From a virus, in IMG/VR virus record IMGVR_UViG_3300046777_001599, positions 1-38,228 of that record: 38,228 bases of DNA, one strand, 5' to 3'. The position numbers and the translations under genes are program-made. A model generated the notes under the pieces. It ran no database searches. It had not been told where the DNA came from and saw only the letters and a list, made by a program, of their open reading frames with translations. Below, piece after piece: positions 1 to 9,701 of the stretch. Position 1 is the stretch's first letter. Each line of letters starts with the position of its first letter.

Positions 1-886
1 GACGCCAATCAGACCAGCCAAAGCTGTAACGCTCGCGAGCCTTGTAGCGCATGTTGCCGGTCAGGAAGTCCACATCGTCCTTGGTAGCCAGCGGAGCACG
101 GACAAACATCTTGGTACCGTTCGGCACATCAGTGCGAATGAACCAGCCGTTAGTGTCAGTGAAGCGATGGTTGACGGTGTAGCCCTTCGAGAACAGGCCC
201 ATGTCCTTCATAGCGTTCGTGTCATTGTCAGCCGTACCGACGCGCAGATCGGAGAAGAGAATACGGTGAGCAACGAACTGAAGCTGCGGAGGAATGTGCA
301 GGCTAACAGCGCGGGCGCCAATCAGCAGGCCACGGTCATCCTTGGTCAACGAGATGTTGATAAGGGCCGCTTCAAGGGCAGTTTCGGACAGGTCCGAGCT
401 AACCTTGTTGGACTGCGTACCGGCAGCAAGCGTCGGGTGGTCAGTAGCGAAGAGCGGCTTGCCGTCACCACCAGCATACAGGGCACTGGTAGAGAAGCCG
501 TTGTTGAAGACGTTAGCGGCCTTCACCTGCTTGGCATTCGCCATAGCACGACCCATCGCATTCGCCTTCATCTTACCCGTCGTGCCATAGAGGTTGTCCT
601 CGATAGCTTCTTCGGTGATGGCAAACGCCATGGCAACGGTTTCGTGGGTGTAGCGGCTCGTCCAAGCTTCGGAGGCGGTGTCAAAGAACACCTGATCGCC
701 TTCGGACTTGACCGGGGCCGTACCAAAACCCGTCATCAACACTTCTTCTTCGAACGAACGGTCGGAACGCTCAACGTCAAACAGCGGAGTGTGTTCGTTG
801 TCGATGCTCTTATAAGCCGTGCCAAAGATAGCGTTAAGGCCGGGAACAAGCTGCTTCGCAAATTGTGCGCGAGTTAAAATAGTCAT
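1..886 (-). CDS. Major capsid protein, HK97-fold (3' end cut by window edge)
   Basis: The ATG is at 886 and the frame stays open to the left edge, giving 295 residues. The protein builds the icosahedral head shell. It has the sequence pattern of the capsid family often annotated as Mu gpT-like major head subunit: an EEAIEDNLY segment near residue 95, a GRAMANAKQVKAANVFNNGF helix, a GDGKPLFATDHPT loop near residue 145, and a C-terminal KARERYSFGWSD motif. In relatives the protein ends soon after that last motif, so only a few residues are probably missing. It is the last gene of the terminase-portal-scaffold-capsid cluster, where a capsid gene is expected. The fold assignment is by recall of family patterns; the capsid role is strongly supported by position. 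Confidence 0.88.
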   Translation of the reverse strand, partial: MTILTRAQFAKQLVPGLNAIFGTAYKSIDNEHTPLFDVERSDRSFEEEVLMTGFGTAPVKSEGDQVFFDTASEAWTSRYTHETVAMAFAITEEAIEDNLYGTTGKMKANAMGRAMANAKQVKAANVFNNGFSTSALYAGGDGKPLFATDHPTLAAGTQSNKVSSDLSETALEAALINISLTKDDRGLLIGARAVSLHIPPQLQFVAHRILFSDLRVGTADNDTNAMKDMGLFSKGYTVNHRFTDTNGWFIRTDVPNGTKMFVRAPLATKDDVDFLTGNMRYKARERYSFGWSDWR

Positions 887-902
887 TTGCTATGTCCCCC
901 TA

Positions 903-1493
903 TTAAGCCGCAGAGACCTGCTCAAGGATCGGACCATTCAGCTTGACGATCAGCACCGGGTACGGATCACCCCAGTTGTTGTCGACAATCCTGGCCAGAC
1001 CCACGAGCTTCACGGCAGTGCCAACAGCGGAGGTACGGGTAGACGCATCCAGAGCATACTGGGACGTACCATACACCGAGCTGACATCACCACCCGCCGC
1101 AGTCACATCAAAGTTGAGACCGAGGTCGCCCGCCGTAACGGAAGCATCAGCCTGAATCATGAAGAGCGCATTGGGGTTGTCAACGACATAGGCGGTCGGA
1201 CGGTCAGAACCATCGTAGAGGCCAGCCGAAGACGTGTCTGCGGGGATTGAGTTCTTGAGTTGAGGCTGCTTCGTGGTCGGATCGATCCACGCGAAACCAG
1301 CAGCAACACCCAGCAGGGGGCCACCACCAGCGCCAGCAGAAGTAATAACGCCGCCCGACAGCTTTACCGGAGACCCCTTACCGAGGTCAGGGCAGTTAGC
1401 GCCGTTGGGAAGCGGATAAGCGCGGACTTCATTACCATGGGTACCAAGGGCAGCCACGGCGCGGAGTCCGAATGGGGCAAAAGACTGTGCCAC
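903..1493 (-). CDS. Putative head decoration/stabilisation protein
   Basis: This encodes 196 aa. The start is GTG at 1493, preceded at good spacing by AAGGAGG. The protein is rich in Gly, Ala, Val, Thr and Ser, has no membrane segment or catalytic motif, and looks like a beta-rich virion protein. It lies 16 bp upstream of the capsid gene on the same strand. Small beta-rich proteins at this place are often capsid decoration (cement) proteins, which is the basis of the call. No diagnostic motif was recognised, so it could be another minor head protein. Confidence 0.5.
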   Translation of the reverse strand: MAQSFAPFGLRAVAALGTHGNEVRAYPLPNGANCPDLGKGSPVKLSGGVITSAGAGGGPLLGVAAGFAWIDPTTKQPQLKNSIPADTSSAGLYDGSDRPTAYVVDNPNALFMIQADASVTAGDLGLNFDVTAAGGDVSSVYGTSQYALDASTRTSAVGTAVKLVGLARIVDNNWGDPYPVLIVKLNGPILEQVSAA

Positions 1494-1512
1494 CTTTATC
1501 CTCCTTTATGTG

Positions 1513-2004
1513 TTATCCAAACGAGGGACGTCGCCCCCTGGAAAAGCGTTTTGTACTTTCGTTGGCAAACTGCTGTTTCCGGCCAGATGCATCGTCATAG
1601 CTGATTGTCTTCAGATCGTAAGCCTGCTCCGCTTGGATGGACCTATCTTCGGCCCACTTTTGGATGGCTTCCGCTTTCCGTCGAGGCAGCTTTGCGAATA
1701 CTAGATCGCCGTTGATAGCCGCGCCTGCCAAAGCAGAAATCTTACTTTCGAGACCAGGGAAAACGTAACCTTCGGGAACTTCCGCAATAGGAACGAATGA
1801 CCACCCTTCTCGCATGCGCTGGGAGATGTTATTGAAATCATCTTGATCCCCGACCCGAAAGCGAATCCATCTATAGACGAATGCGTCAGCGTCGGGCATT
1901 GGGGGGATTTCTAGCGCATTAGGAGGAGTATACTCTGTTTCCAGAGAATTTTCAAGTGCTTCGTCGATAGCGTTGCTAGGGGTTGCGAACATTTTGTTTT
2001 TCAT
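1513..2004 (-). CDS. Conserved phage protein of head module, function unknown
   Basis: This encodes 163 aa with an ATG at 2004. The ATG overlaps the stop of the upstream scaffold gene by one base (TAATG), so translation is probably coupled. The N-terminal 40 residues are acidic and proline-rich. A central stretch with [17 protein letters not shown] and a [16 protein letters not shown] segment looks like a compact domain, and the C-terminus is very basic ([12 protein letters not shown]). Its place between scaffold and decoration/capsid genes suggests a head-assembly or minor virion protein. I do not recognise a named family. Confidence 0.6.
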   Translation of the reverse strand: MKNKMFATPSNAIDEALENSLETEYTPPNALEIPPMPDADAFVYRWIRFRVGDQDDFNNISQRMREGWSFVPIAEVPEGYVFPGLESKISALAGAAINGDLVFAKLPRRKAEAIQKWAEDRSIQAEQAYDLKTISYDDASGRKQQFANESTKRFSRGRRPSFG

Positions 2005-3014
2005 TAGAAAATCTCCGTGTACTGGCTGGGCGTATTTTGAGCACGTTCTACCTTGGCCTTTTCGCGAGCATAGTCTTCAATGCTGATCCCGAGCTTACGG
2101 GCTTCTTCACGATCTGCCTGGGTAATAGAGACGCGCAACTTACCAGAGACTGAGGCTGGAGCCGAGCGGTTTTGAATGGTGGGGTTGTTGGCTGGTTGAC
2201 GAGCAGGCGCAGAAGCTTTACCGCCTAACTTGTGGGGGAACTCTTTGCGAAGCCGCTTATCCAGTTCGTCGAAGTAGTCTGGGTCGGTCGGAGAGTAGCC
2301 GTCTGCAACCATCTGCTGGTCAAGGGTTTTAGCCCCTGAAGTCATGACGGCATCCTTGCCAAACCAGTCTTTGTTGCGCTCGTACCATTCAACAGCGGCT
2401 GGATTAGGCTGCCGTCGAGCAGGGGCTTGAGCGGGTTGTTGACGGGTAGGCGATGGAGGCAACGGTTCAGTTTGCCTGGGGGTTGGGATGGACTGCTTGT
2501 CTTTTTCAGCCTGTTGCCGGGCCGCCATGATCGAGGCAATTTGTTGCTGAATCTCAAAGATTTTGTCCCGGTCACCAGCATCGTAGGCGGAATCAAAGTC
2601 CCGGCGCAGAGCCTGCATCGAGGTATCGAGCTGTTTGATGTAAAGCTCAAAGCCTAGGGAGGCCCCCTCATTAGCCTTGGCTTCGGCGTTGCGAGCACGG
2701 TCCTCGAGAGCTTGGATACGGGCTTGCGTTTCCGACAATTGTCTGGCATAAGCATCTCGCTGGTTTTTGAGACGCTGGCTGCGAGTTAGCTTTTTACGTT
2801 CTGAGGGAGTTTCAGGTGAGGAATCGTCTTCGTCGGGATCGTCTTCTTCAGAAGAAGTTGCAGCAGCGGCTTCGCGAACCGTTGGTTGTGGAGCGGGTTC
2901 TGGAGCTGCTGGCGCTTCAATCTCTTCGACGATCTCAATGTCGGATTCTTGCCCGGAAGCTAAGGCTTTGTCGGGATTATCGAGATCGATTTCTTGGTAA
3001 CCGGATTCGGACAT
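2004..3014 (-). CDS. Capsid scaffolding/assembly protein
   Basis: This encodes 336 aa with an ATG at 3014. The composition is typical of scaffolds. The N-terminal 85 residues are strongly acidic, with runs of Glu and Asp. Residues about 85-170 form a charged helical coiled coil rich in Gln, Ala, Arg and Glu, followed by a Pro/Gln-rich linker and a charged C-terminal helix. No enzymatic motif is present. It sits directly upstream of the capsid genes, where scaffold genes normally lie in portal-scaffold-capsid orders. Scaffolds direct coat-protein assembly into procapsids and then leave. Sequence conservation in this class is poor, so the call rests on composition and position. Confidence 0.72.
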   Translation of the reverse strand: MSESGYQEIDLDNPDKALASGQESDIEIVEEIEAPAAPEPAPQPTVREAAAATSSEEDDPDEDDSSPETPSERKKLTRSQRLKNQRDAYARQLSETQARIQALEDRARNAEAKANEGASLGFELYIKQLDTSMQALRRDFDSAYDAGDRDKIFEIQQQIASIMAARQQAEKDKQSIPTPRQTEPLPPSPTRQQPAQAPARRQPNPAAVEWYERNKDWFGKDAVMTSGAKTLDQQMVADGYSPTDPDYFDELDKRLRKEFPHKLGGKASAPARQPANNPTIQNRSAPASVSGKLRVSITQADREEARKLGISIEDYAREKAKVERAQNTPSQYTEIF

Positions 3015-3017
3015 AGG

Positions 3018-3434
3018 TTATTCCTTAAAGTTGGCGTCAAGGTATTCAGGCTGTTCAACGACTAGCTCGATGCTGGAGGCTTTGATGAGAAGAAGTTTGA
3101 CACCCTTCCACCAAATCTTCTGGCCTGCGAACTTAGCGTAAACGATGTAGTCTCCCGGCTTGACCCAAGGACCTTTCCGATATATGTCCTCGTCGACGAA
3201 AGCGAGTTCGCCCAAAGAAAGGACACGACCCACAGTGTTGAGGTATTCACGATCTTCACGGAATGTGTCAGGGAGTAGGATACCGCCCGCTGATTTGCGC
3301 CTAATAGGCACAGGCCGGACAAGAATCCCTACGCCAGGAATCCTAGGCAGTGGTGTCGGATCAGGAATATCTTCCTGTGAAACCCACTGGTCATTGGTAA
3401 CGGCCCCATCTAGAGCCGAGCGAGTGGTAAGCAT
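3018..3434 (-). CDS. Phage-encoded GroES-like co-chaperonin
   Basis: This encodes 138 aa with an ATG at 3434. Residues 34-125 follow the GroES/Cpn10 fold pattern: GVGILVRPVPIRRK at the start of the barrel, KSAGGILLPD at 47-56, matching the KSAGGIVL mobile loop of E. coli GroES, a GRVLSLG strand near 80, and KPGDYIVYAKFAG near 105, matching the conserved GD-V strand. The loop tripeptide ILL would contact GroEL. About 30 residues precede the domain. GroES homologues of phages (T4 gp31 is the classic case) help host GroEL fold the capsid protein. Its place inside the capsid operon, between portal and scaffold, fits this job. No phage GroEL is visible in the window. Confidence 0.85.
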   Translation of the reverse strand: MLTTRSALDGAVTNDQWVSQEDIPDPTPLPRIPGVGILVRPVPIRRKSAGGILLPDTFREDREYLNTVGRVLSLGELAFVDEDIYRKGPWVKPGDYIVYAKFAGQKIWWKGVKLLLIKASSIELVVEQPEYLDANFKE

Positions 3435-3625
3435 TAGTCCCTTTCCTCAATAGGAGTAGATTGGTAGAGGTCTTTTAGGATGTTGATGGCAAGACCTAAG
3501 CCACTGATAACGCCGCATTTACGAGCGTATTCGTCGAAGGATGTAGCTGCACCCCTAGCGAGGGCGTCCTTTTCTGAGTCGATTCGTTTTTGAACTTCAG
3601 ATACGTAGTCCGATAGAAAGGTCAT
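3434..3625 (-). CDS. Small conserved helical phage protein next to portal
   Basis: This encodes 63 aa with an ATG at 3625. The ATG overlaps the end of the portal gene by four bases, and its own stop overlaps the GroES start by one base, so it is in a tightly coupled operon. It is predicted to be a helical hairpin with EVQKRIDSEKDALARG, then ARKCGVISGLGLAINILKDL. Similar short helical proteins are common beside portal genes in podoviruses, but their function is not known to me. Confidence 0.65.
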   Translation of the reverse strand: MTFLSDYVSEVQKRIDSEKDALARGAATSFDEYARKCGVISGLGLAINILKDLYQSTPIEERD

Positions 3626-5958
3626 GTCGTAGGTTGATTGGCCCGTTCTGCTAAACGTTTAGCTTGAATATCCGCTAATTTTGCAGAATTGTCAAGTATT
3701 TTTCCAGTTGCTGCGATCTGGGTTTGCTTCTGTTGGTTTTGGGCTTTGAGCAGCATATCAGTTTCTTTGAGGTCTAGCTCGCGGTTCTTAATGGCTAGGC
3801 TGGCAGATTCGCGGGCATCTTGAGATTGAATACGCTTTTCAGCTAGTTGGAGTTCAGCGGCATTGAGTTGGATCATCTGCTGTTCGATGGAAGGACCGCC
3901 GCCACCCTGGCCAGACTCTGCCGAGATTTGAACGAGTTGGGTTGCGATCTGCGCTTGAACGTTGTCATCGTCGAGAGGCATCCCCATCTGCTGGGCAAGT
4001 TGCATAGCCTGGGCAATGAACATTAGGACTTTGTGTTCAGAGATGTTGGCGACCAAAGCTTGCTGACCAACGGCGATTGTGGGATCATTGGTACCTTGCA
4101 TCTGGGGCGCCTTGAGGAAAGCCTCTTTGACGGCGATGTGGGCCGCGTGGTTTTGGCCGAGTTGGGCTTTGATTGGTTTGCCTTGCATGGCTGCCTGGAC
4201 TTCGGAGAGGGGATCAGCACTGACAGCATTGGCTTCTGGGTTGGTTAGGAGCTTGTCGATGGACTCGGTACCGAGAGCCTGATAGAACCGCCGCAGAGCC
4301 TCGCGCATATCATGGAGTTGAGGGAACTGTTGGGCGGTCTGTAGTTCGATCTGGGCTTTGGCTACCCGCTGGGATTCTGTAAGGGCATTGGGGTCAGAGG
4401 CTGGGATAACGTCAACTACTTCGGGATTAAAGTCAGTGCGTTGGACAAATTGGTTTTCAGCACCCACCACAAAGTTGATGACGTCGGGCAGGTTCTCGAA
4501 GTTTAGTTCGCCCAACAGCTTGAGGAATTCACCTTGGGATTGGTGGAGCCGCTTGTGAATGGAGGAGTAGAAACGCTGGGAAGCTTCGAGCAGGGCTAGG
4601 GTAGTTGCGACAGGGCCGTAGTTAGAGCTTTGGGCTACCACCTCGTCAGTAGAGTCCGCGAACTTCTGGCCCGAATCCACCATGAACTTTAGGAGGGTGA
4701 AGAGCGTTTGAGAGGGCTCTTTAGTGGGAAGCGGGAGGAAGGCCTTTTGGAGTTCTTCGGGAGACAGATTGACGTCACGGAATTCGCCGAAGCCCAGAGG
4801 AGTGTCAGAGTCGGAGAACTTGGCGTCCTGGGATTTGAAGCCCGCTGTCCAATTGGCGTATTGACCGGAGTCGACCAGGGCACGAAGAGCTGCGGATGCA
4901 GCGGCAGCAAGGTCACCGATAAGATGGACGAAGCCTAGGCCATAGATGCCGAAAGCAGGAATGAACTGGTCGATGGTGTACCAGATGCGCTTTTGCATGA
5001 CCGGATCAGCTTCCCGCCAGTTACGACGGATGGAGTAGACATTGCCGGTCTTGGTATTGAAGTGGACAATGTAGGGAGCTATGCCGCCTTCGGGCAACAG
5101 ATGGTCAGCACCATTGAGGTCCAGGTAGCAGTGGGATTCACCGACTGAATAGCCCTTGCGCTCCAGCGATAAGTCGAAACCTTGGGCATTGGCGATGGCT
5201 TCGGTGATCTCGTTGGTGTCTAGGGTTTCTTCGCCGTCTGTTTCAGGAGCCTCGAGGAAGGTACCAGAAGCGATTAGGTTATCCATCTTGCGGGCGGATA
5301 GTTCCATAATCTCGATGTATTCTTCGGCGTCTTTGAGATGGGGGACGGATGGATCGACGTAGAAGTTTTCAGCGTAGACGATGGCCGGGTCGGGACTATT
5401 GGTGACGGTGTTCCAGCCCGCTTTACGGATGCCCGAACCCATGAAGCCGACACGGAATAGATTGCGCTCCAGATCGTTGTAGAAGCCCGGCACCTGTTCC
5501 GTGAGTTGGTAATTCATGTAGGTACGGACCCGCTGGGAAATCTGTTCGCGGGCAGCATCGACATAGCCACGGACTTTGGTGCGGACGGGACCCTTAGCTG
5601 GCCACAGTTCTTGAATGGCTTTGGCTTGGAACTTTACGATGTTCTCGATGAGGAGGGGGTGGACCGCAGTGCAGGCACCTTCAACGTCGATGTTACCCTC
5701 GTCTTCTGTGTTGAGGCCCAGGTACTTGACACCCTTCTTGATCTTTTCTTCCCAATCTTGACGGGCGTTCTTGAAGGATTGGAGAGCGTCTTGACGGGCA
5801 GAGCCGATGTCTGTAAGGATGGCTTCTTCTAGATTGACGGCAAGGTTGGCGCCAAAGGACATGTCGACTTCGACGACCTCTTCGGGAACATCGATCTCGA
5901 GGCTCTCTTCGGAGAATTCAAATTCGATGTCGGGGGTTTCTTCGAGATTATCGGACAT
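3622..5958 (-). CDS. Portal (head-tail connector) protein
   Basis: This encodes 778 aa with an ATG at 5958, overlapping the end of the large terminase gene by 11 bases. The length matches the large portals of P22-type and related podoviruses. The N-terminal 45 residues are acidic. A long middle segment contains a WNTV...FYVDPS...EY pattern typical of portal wings. The C-terminal third is a Gln/Ala-rich helix (about residues 620-778) likely to form the barrel or tunnel-proximal coil. The portal forms the dodecameric ring through which terminase packages DNA and to which the tail attaches. Position right after the large terminase is diagnostic. Confidence 0.87.
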   Translation of the reverse strand: MSDNLEETPDIEFEFSEESLEIDVPEEVVEVDMSFGANLAVNLEEAILTDIGSARQDALQSFKNARQDWEEKIKKGVKYLGLNTEDEGNIDVEGACTAVHPLLIENIVKFQAKAIQELWPAKGPVRTKVRGYVDAAREQISQRVRTYMNYQLTEQVPGFYNDLERNLFRVGFMGSGIRKAGWNTVTNSPDPAIVYAENFYVDPSVPHLKDAEEYIEIMELSARKMDNLIASGTFLEAPETDGEETLDTNEITEAIANAQGFDLSLERKGYSVGESHCYLDLNGADHLLPEGGIAPYIVHFNTKTGNVYSIRRNWREADPVMQKRIWYTIDQFIPAFGIYGLGFVHLIGDLAAAASAALRALVDSGQYANWTAGFKSQDAKFSDSDTPLGFGEFRDVNLSPEELQKAFLPLPTKEPSQTLFTLLKFMVDSGQKFADSTDEVVAQSSNYGPVATTLALLEASQRFYSSIHKRLHQSQGEFLKLLGELNFENLPDVINFVVGAENQFVQRTDFNPEVVDVIPASDPNALTESQRVAKAQIELQTAQQFPQLHDMREALRRFYQALGTESIDKLLTNPEANAVSADPLSEVQAAMQGKPIKAQLGQNHAAHIAVKEAFLKAPQMQGTNDPTIAVGQQALVANISEHKVLMFIAQAMQLAQQMGMPLDDDNVQAQIATQLVQISAESGQGGGGPSIEQQMIQLNAAELQLAEKRIQSQDARESASLAIKNRELDLKETDMLLKAQNQQKQTQIAATGKILDNSAKLADIQAKRLAERANQPTT

Positions 5959-7504
5959 GGGTCACTTGGCTCCAATAGCTTTTGAAAGATCGACGGCGAG
6001 AGTAGGTTTCGGGTTGAGTGACCTTCTCTTGGGTAAGTTCATAACGACGCCGTAAATAGAGTAGGGCCATAACCATAGCATCGACAGCGTCATCGTGGGC
6101 GCCCTTTGGGAATTCTAGGGCCTCCTGTAAAAGCTCTGCGGCAAACTTCTTTCCAAGGGGCAACCAAACTCGTTGACGTTCAACAATGCCACTAACCGCA
6201 TGAGATCGAGATACTTTATCACGGTCTGGCTGAAAAGGCAATATTGGCAACTTGTTAAGCTTTAGGTCTTGGATTAGGGATTGACCAGATGCTTTATTTT
6301 CGATAATCATTCGGTCAGGTTTGTAGAGGTCGTACTGCTCTTTGGCGGCTGCACGGAGTTGTGGGAAGGACCAGCGGCCTCTGACTTGGTTTAGGAGAAT
6401 GGCGTTAGGCTCTTGATATTCAAAGCCTTTTTCGTCTGTGAAGGTGAGGTGGAAGATACCCCAGGTCTGGATCACGGAATAGTCAGCTTTGGATTTGGTG
6501 CTGAAGGCAGTGTCGAGGGTTTGGATGATTTCGTCGCATTCGGGAGGTTCGTCTTCGTCCCAATCTTGGAAGTCGTCTTTGTTGAAGATGTTGCCGTCTT
6601 CGCCGGTAGGGGTCTGCATATAGAGGGCGCCCCAATCAGAACGCGACAGACCTTCACGGGTAGCAATTAGATCATCCATCGTGATGTATTCAGGCCAATA
6701 GGATTCACCGTCAGGAAGCATCAGGTAGTCGGCTGCGGGCTTGTCAAGGATGGCCGGGATGGAGATTACTTCCCACTGGTCGACGCGGGGATTGCGGGCA
6801 GCTTTGTCTAGGAGGTAGCCGCTGAGATCGTTGACATGCCAGCGAGTGTTGACCAGGACTATGCGGGAATCGGGCAGTTTACGGGAACGGAAGCCTGGGC
6901 CATACCAGTTGTTGACCCGTTCGCGCTCGGTATCTGATTTGGCGGTCTGTTCGGAGAGGGGATCGTCTAGGATGCCCAAGTTGAAACGGTAACCTGCGAT
7001 AGATTTGCCTGCACCGGCTGGCATAAAGGACCCGCCCGTAGTAAGCTTCCAGCCTGTGACGCCTGACATATCATCGCGGATGTGGACGCCCGGAAAGATT
7101 TCTTGGTATTCGGTGGAGCGGACTAGGTCACGGATACGGCCAGAACATTCGACGGCTTTGTCGGTGGTGTGAGAAATCCACATGAAACGCCAAGTAGGAT
7201 GTCGACCCATGCACCAAGCTGTGAAGAGCATTAGGAGGACGGACTTCATCGAGCCTGGGGGAAGCATTAGCATGAGGCGGTCGACGGAGCCCCGGTCAAC
7301 ATCTTGGAGAGTGGCTGCTATTGCTTCGATGTGGCGCCCATCCCGAAAATCGTTGCCGTCCAACATTAGGGAGGCTAGGAGCTTGACAAAGACGTAGAAA
7401 TCCTCTTGAGCCTCCAGTACCGCTTTTGCGTGAAGGGCATCTGCCAGTTCGGCTTTTAGTTGGAGGAGTTTGTCTTCTTTAGTGGATGCGGAGTTTTCGC
7501 TCAA
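5948..7504 (-). CDS. Terminase large subunit (packaging ATPase/nuclease)
   Basis: This encodes 518 aa. The motor that packages DNA shows a Walker A-like PPGSMKS at residues 82-88, a Walker B NLGILDDP around 175-182, a coupling-type ILVNTRWH segment near 220, and a C-terminal RNase H-like nuclease with LDTAFSTKSKADYS and GAHDDAVDAM acidic residues. The frame begins with TTG at 7504 and no ATG occurs before the ATPase domain, so the TTG start is accepted. It overlaps the end of the small subunit by 26 bases and the portal start by 11. The Walker A variant with Met before Lys-Ser is common among phage terminases. Confidence 0.93.
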   Translation of the reverse strand: MSENSASTKEDKLLQLKAELADALHAKAVLEAQEDFYVFVKLLASLMLDGNDFRDGRHIEAIAATLQDVDRGSVDRLMLMLPPGSMKSVLLMLFTAWCMGRHPTWRFMWISHTTDKAVECSGRIRDLVRSTEYQEIFPGVHIRDDMSGVTGWKLTTGGSFMPAGAGKSIAGYRFNLGILDDPLSEQTAKSDTERERVNNWYGPGFRSRKLPDSRIVLVNTRWHVNDLSGYLLDKAARNPRVDQWEVISIPAILDKPAADYLMLPDGESYWPEYITMDDLIATREGLSRSDWGALYMQTPTGEDGNIFNKDDFQDWDEDEPPECDEIIQTLDTAFSTKSKADYSVIQTWGIFHLTFTDEKGFEYQEPNAILLNQVRGRWSFPQLRAAAKEQYDLYKPDRMIIENKASGQSLIQDLKLNKLPILPFQPDRDKVSRSHAVSGIVERQRVWLPLGKKFAAELLQEALEFPKGAHDDAVDAMVMALLYLRRRYELTQEKVTQPETYSRRRSFKSYWSQVTHVR

Positions 7505-8198
7505 TGTCAGGCTCTGCTTCTTTGAGAATGGCTGTCAGTTCGCTGATGCGGGTATCGAGTTCTTCTTTGGAGTGGATGGTGCGGTGCGTGATTTCTTTCT
7601 TCTCTACGAACATGCCTAGGTACTTGGCGAGGTTTTCCATAGCGCGGTTAGCATTGGTGAAGTCGCCGGATGCCATGGCTTGGGTAGCAATGTCGTTGAA
7701 CCAGCGGACTACGTCCTCTACGTTGATTTTCATGCGGGCTTTCTCCTCGATCTCGAAGGCTGTAACTAGGTCATGGAAATAGGGGATGGACAGGTTTTCA
7801 TCTGCCATGGCTAAGAGGACGCGGGAATTGGCAGTATCGTAACCAGCTAGACGCATTGCGCCGCATTTGTTGGTTCTGCCGTTCTTGGCGTATTGGCGAG
7901 CAAACTCGACTTGCTTGGGACGAAGCCTTTTTATTTTGGAGATTTTGTCCCAGTTAGCCTGCCACGTTTCCCGAAGATGCTCTTTGAGTTTGCGAATGGC
8001 GTCGACGTTTTCTTTGCGGATACCACGGGCAGGCTTATGGATATTCATTTCTCGCAGTTGGATACGGTATTTTTGGACGCGATCTTTCTGCGAGGGTAGG
8101 TTTGGTCGTTTAGCCTCAGTTCTTTTCTGGGCCTTTTTAATGTAGTCGGGAACTTTTTTGGTAGTTATTTTGGGGACGTATTCGTCATCATCACTCAT
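7479..8198 (-). CDS. Terminase small subunit
   Basis: This encodes 239 aa with an ATG at 8198, sharing ATGA with the stop of the upstream ATPase gene. The N-terminal 90 residues are very basic. Around residues 88-140 there is the typical small-terminase recognition domain: LRPKQVEFARQYAKNGRTNKCGAMRLAGYD, then a run ending in IPYFHDLV. This is the helix-turn-helix pattern that binds the packaging site. A helical oligomerisation region follows (AMASGDFTNANRAMENLAKYLG). The direct junction with the large subunit supports the call. Confidence 0.88.
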   Translation of the reverse strand: MSDDDEYVPKITTKKVPDYIKKAQKRTEAKRPNLPSQKDRVQKYRIQLREMNIHKPARGIRKENVDAIRKLKEHLRETWQANWDKISKIKRLRPKQVEFARQYAKNGRTNKCGAMRLAGYDTANSRVLLAMADENLSIPYFHDLVTAFEIEEKARMKINVEDVVRWFNDIATQAMASGDFTNANRAMENLAKYLGMFVEKKEITHRTIHSKEELDTRISELTAILKEAEPDIERKLRIH

Positions 8199-9676
8199 GT
8201 GACTGTGTCTTCCTCTTCCTCTTCCGCAACACGAACGATGGAAATACGAGACCGGCCCTTTTGACCAATGGCAGACACCCGACCAGCACTGTAGAAGCGG
8301 AGGCCGCGCCGTTCGAGAGCAGGTTTGATGCGCTTCAGTTCGGCAGCAACACTGTGGGATGTCTGAGGTAGACGTTCGCGGGGACCAATGTTCATTTCTA
8401 GTTGACCAATCAAGTCCGAGTAGGTACCTGAGAATTCCTTTTGCTTTTCCATCATACGTAGAATTGCCGAGGCCATACCGTGAAATTCAAGCATCTGGTT
8501 TTCAGCGGCTGCCCGGTTGTGCTTATAGACATCCATGAGGCGACCTTCTTCCCAGCCAAACGCTTTTTCAGCAGCAACGGCCCATACGGCAAATGCAGAC
8601 ATACGGGGCTTTTCAGCTAAAATTACTTTACCATAGTTTTGCGTAGCATTCAATGCTGCATTCATAAGGGAACCTAACATGCGGGGATGAACTTTGTGAA
8701 AAGCTTCCCAGAATTCGAGATCGTCACGGCGCAGTCGAGGATCAATGCGGGGCAGATGGACATGGATGGAGCGGTCAACTAGGTCACCACGTTCGACGAC
8801 ATCGGGGATACCGTTCATAGCTACGGGGCGACAGACGCGGACAGCAGATTCTTCGGCATTGGTGTAGAGGGCGCGACCACCTTGGGCACCTGTGCCTGTA
8901 GAGATGACGCACAAAGCATCGGACATCTTGTTGGAAATGAAGGAGACATTGTCGTAGGCGAGGACGAAGGAGTTGCGAACCATGGCTTGGAGGTCACGCT
9001 GGTCTTCAGGGGGCGTACGCATATCGAGGGCATGGGGATCAATGATGCGGCGCAAAAGACGGAGGACGGTGGATTTGCCAGAGCCTTGTTCACCTGAGAT
9101 GGTGAGGACGGGGTAAGGACCTTCTGGGCGCAGACAACCGAGGAGCCAAGCTGTTAGGAGCATAAGGGTGTCATCGTCAGCGGCAATGAACTGCTTTAGG
9201 AGGGCGGGGAATTCAGAAGGAGGAGCCGATAGGTCAGGGGTTGCCAATGGAAGCATACCTGCGCCACGAAGCATTCGAATGTGGGTTGGACCACCCGGAA
9301 CCTTTTCGATACCTTCGGAGGAGATGCGCCAAGCGTCATTAGCGTCATTGCCGATGTCGATGTAGAGTTCCCCGACCTTGCCGCCGATGCGGATATAGTC
9401 TTTGAGCTTGGCGCCTTCTGACCTAACCCAATGGGCAAAGTAGGTTTGGGCTGAGTTGATGAGGTCGCCATTGGGCACTATGTTGAAGTGGTCTACACAG
9501 AAGGAAGCGAACCACCCTCTAAAGTCACAGCCCCCACCCGAGGAGATTGTAAGGGTACGACGGATAGACTTTTCAGTGTAATCTAGGAAGAGGCGTCCGT
9601 CTTCTGTGGTCCAAGGGGTTAGCTTCCGCTTCGCCTCGTTGATAATGTCGACGCGATTGACCTTGTTATCACTCAT
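8195..9676 (-). CDS. P-loop ATPase, candidate replicative helicase/primase-like protein
   Basis: This encodes 493 aa with an ATG at 9676 and AGGAG seven bases upstream. Residues 195-203 are GEQGSGKST (Walker A) and residues 237-243 contain FVLAYDN (Walker B-like). Downstream are a SDALC...STGTGAQGGRALYTN segment, a NGIPDVV segment (sensor-like Asn) and an arginine-rich DLVDRSIHVHLPRI segment. This layout matches a phage family usually labelled ATP-binding protein and resembles D5/SF3-type helicases. An N-terminal domain of about 130 residues precedes it. No other DnaB-like helicase or primase is visible in the window, so it may unwind DNA for replication, although it sits beside the terminase. 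Its promoter carries the same GGTGAG repeats as the control region at 20.4-22.1 kb. Exact role uncertain. Confidence 0.7.
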   Translation of the reverse strand: MSDNKVNRVDIINEAKRKLTPWTTEDGRLFLDYTEKSIRRTLTISSGGGCDFRGWFASFCVDHFNIVPNGDLINSAQTYFAHWVRSEGAKLKDYIRIGGKVGELYIDIGNDANDAWRISSEGIEKVPGGPTHIRMLRGAGMLPLATPDLSAPPSEFPALLKQFIAADDDTLMLLTAWLLGCLRPEGPYPVLTISGEQGSGKSTVLRLLRRIIDPHALDMRTPPEDQRDLQAMVRNSFVLAYDNVSFISNKMSDALCVISTGTGAQGGRALYTNAEESAVRVCRPVAMNGIPDVVERGDLVDRSIHVHLPRIDPRLRRDDLEFWEAFHKVHPRMLGSLMNAALNATQNYGKVILAEKPRMSAFAVWAVAAEKAFGWEEGRLMDVYKHNRAAAENQMLEFHGMASAILRMMEKQKEFSGTYSDLIGQLEMNIGPRERLPQTSHSVAAELKRIKPALERRGLRFYSAGRVSAIGQKGRSRISIVRVAEEEEEDTVT

Positions 9677-9701
9677 GGGGTGGCTCCTGTGTTAGAAGCG
9701 C

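Noticed and set aside
167-877. Long plus-strand frame opposite the capsid gene
   Set aside because: Shadow of the capsid gene, whose minus-strand translation has clear family motifs.
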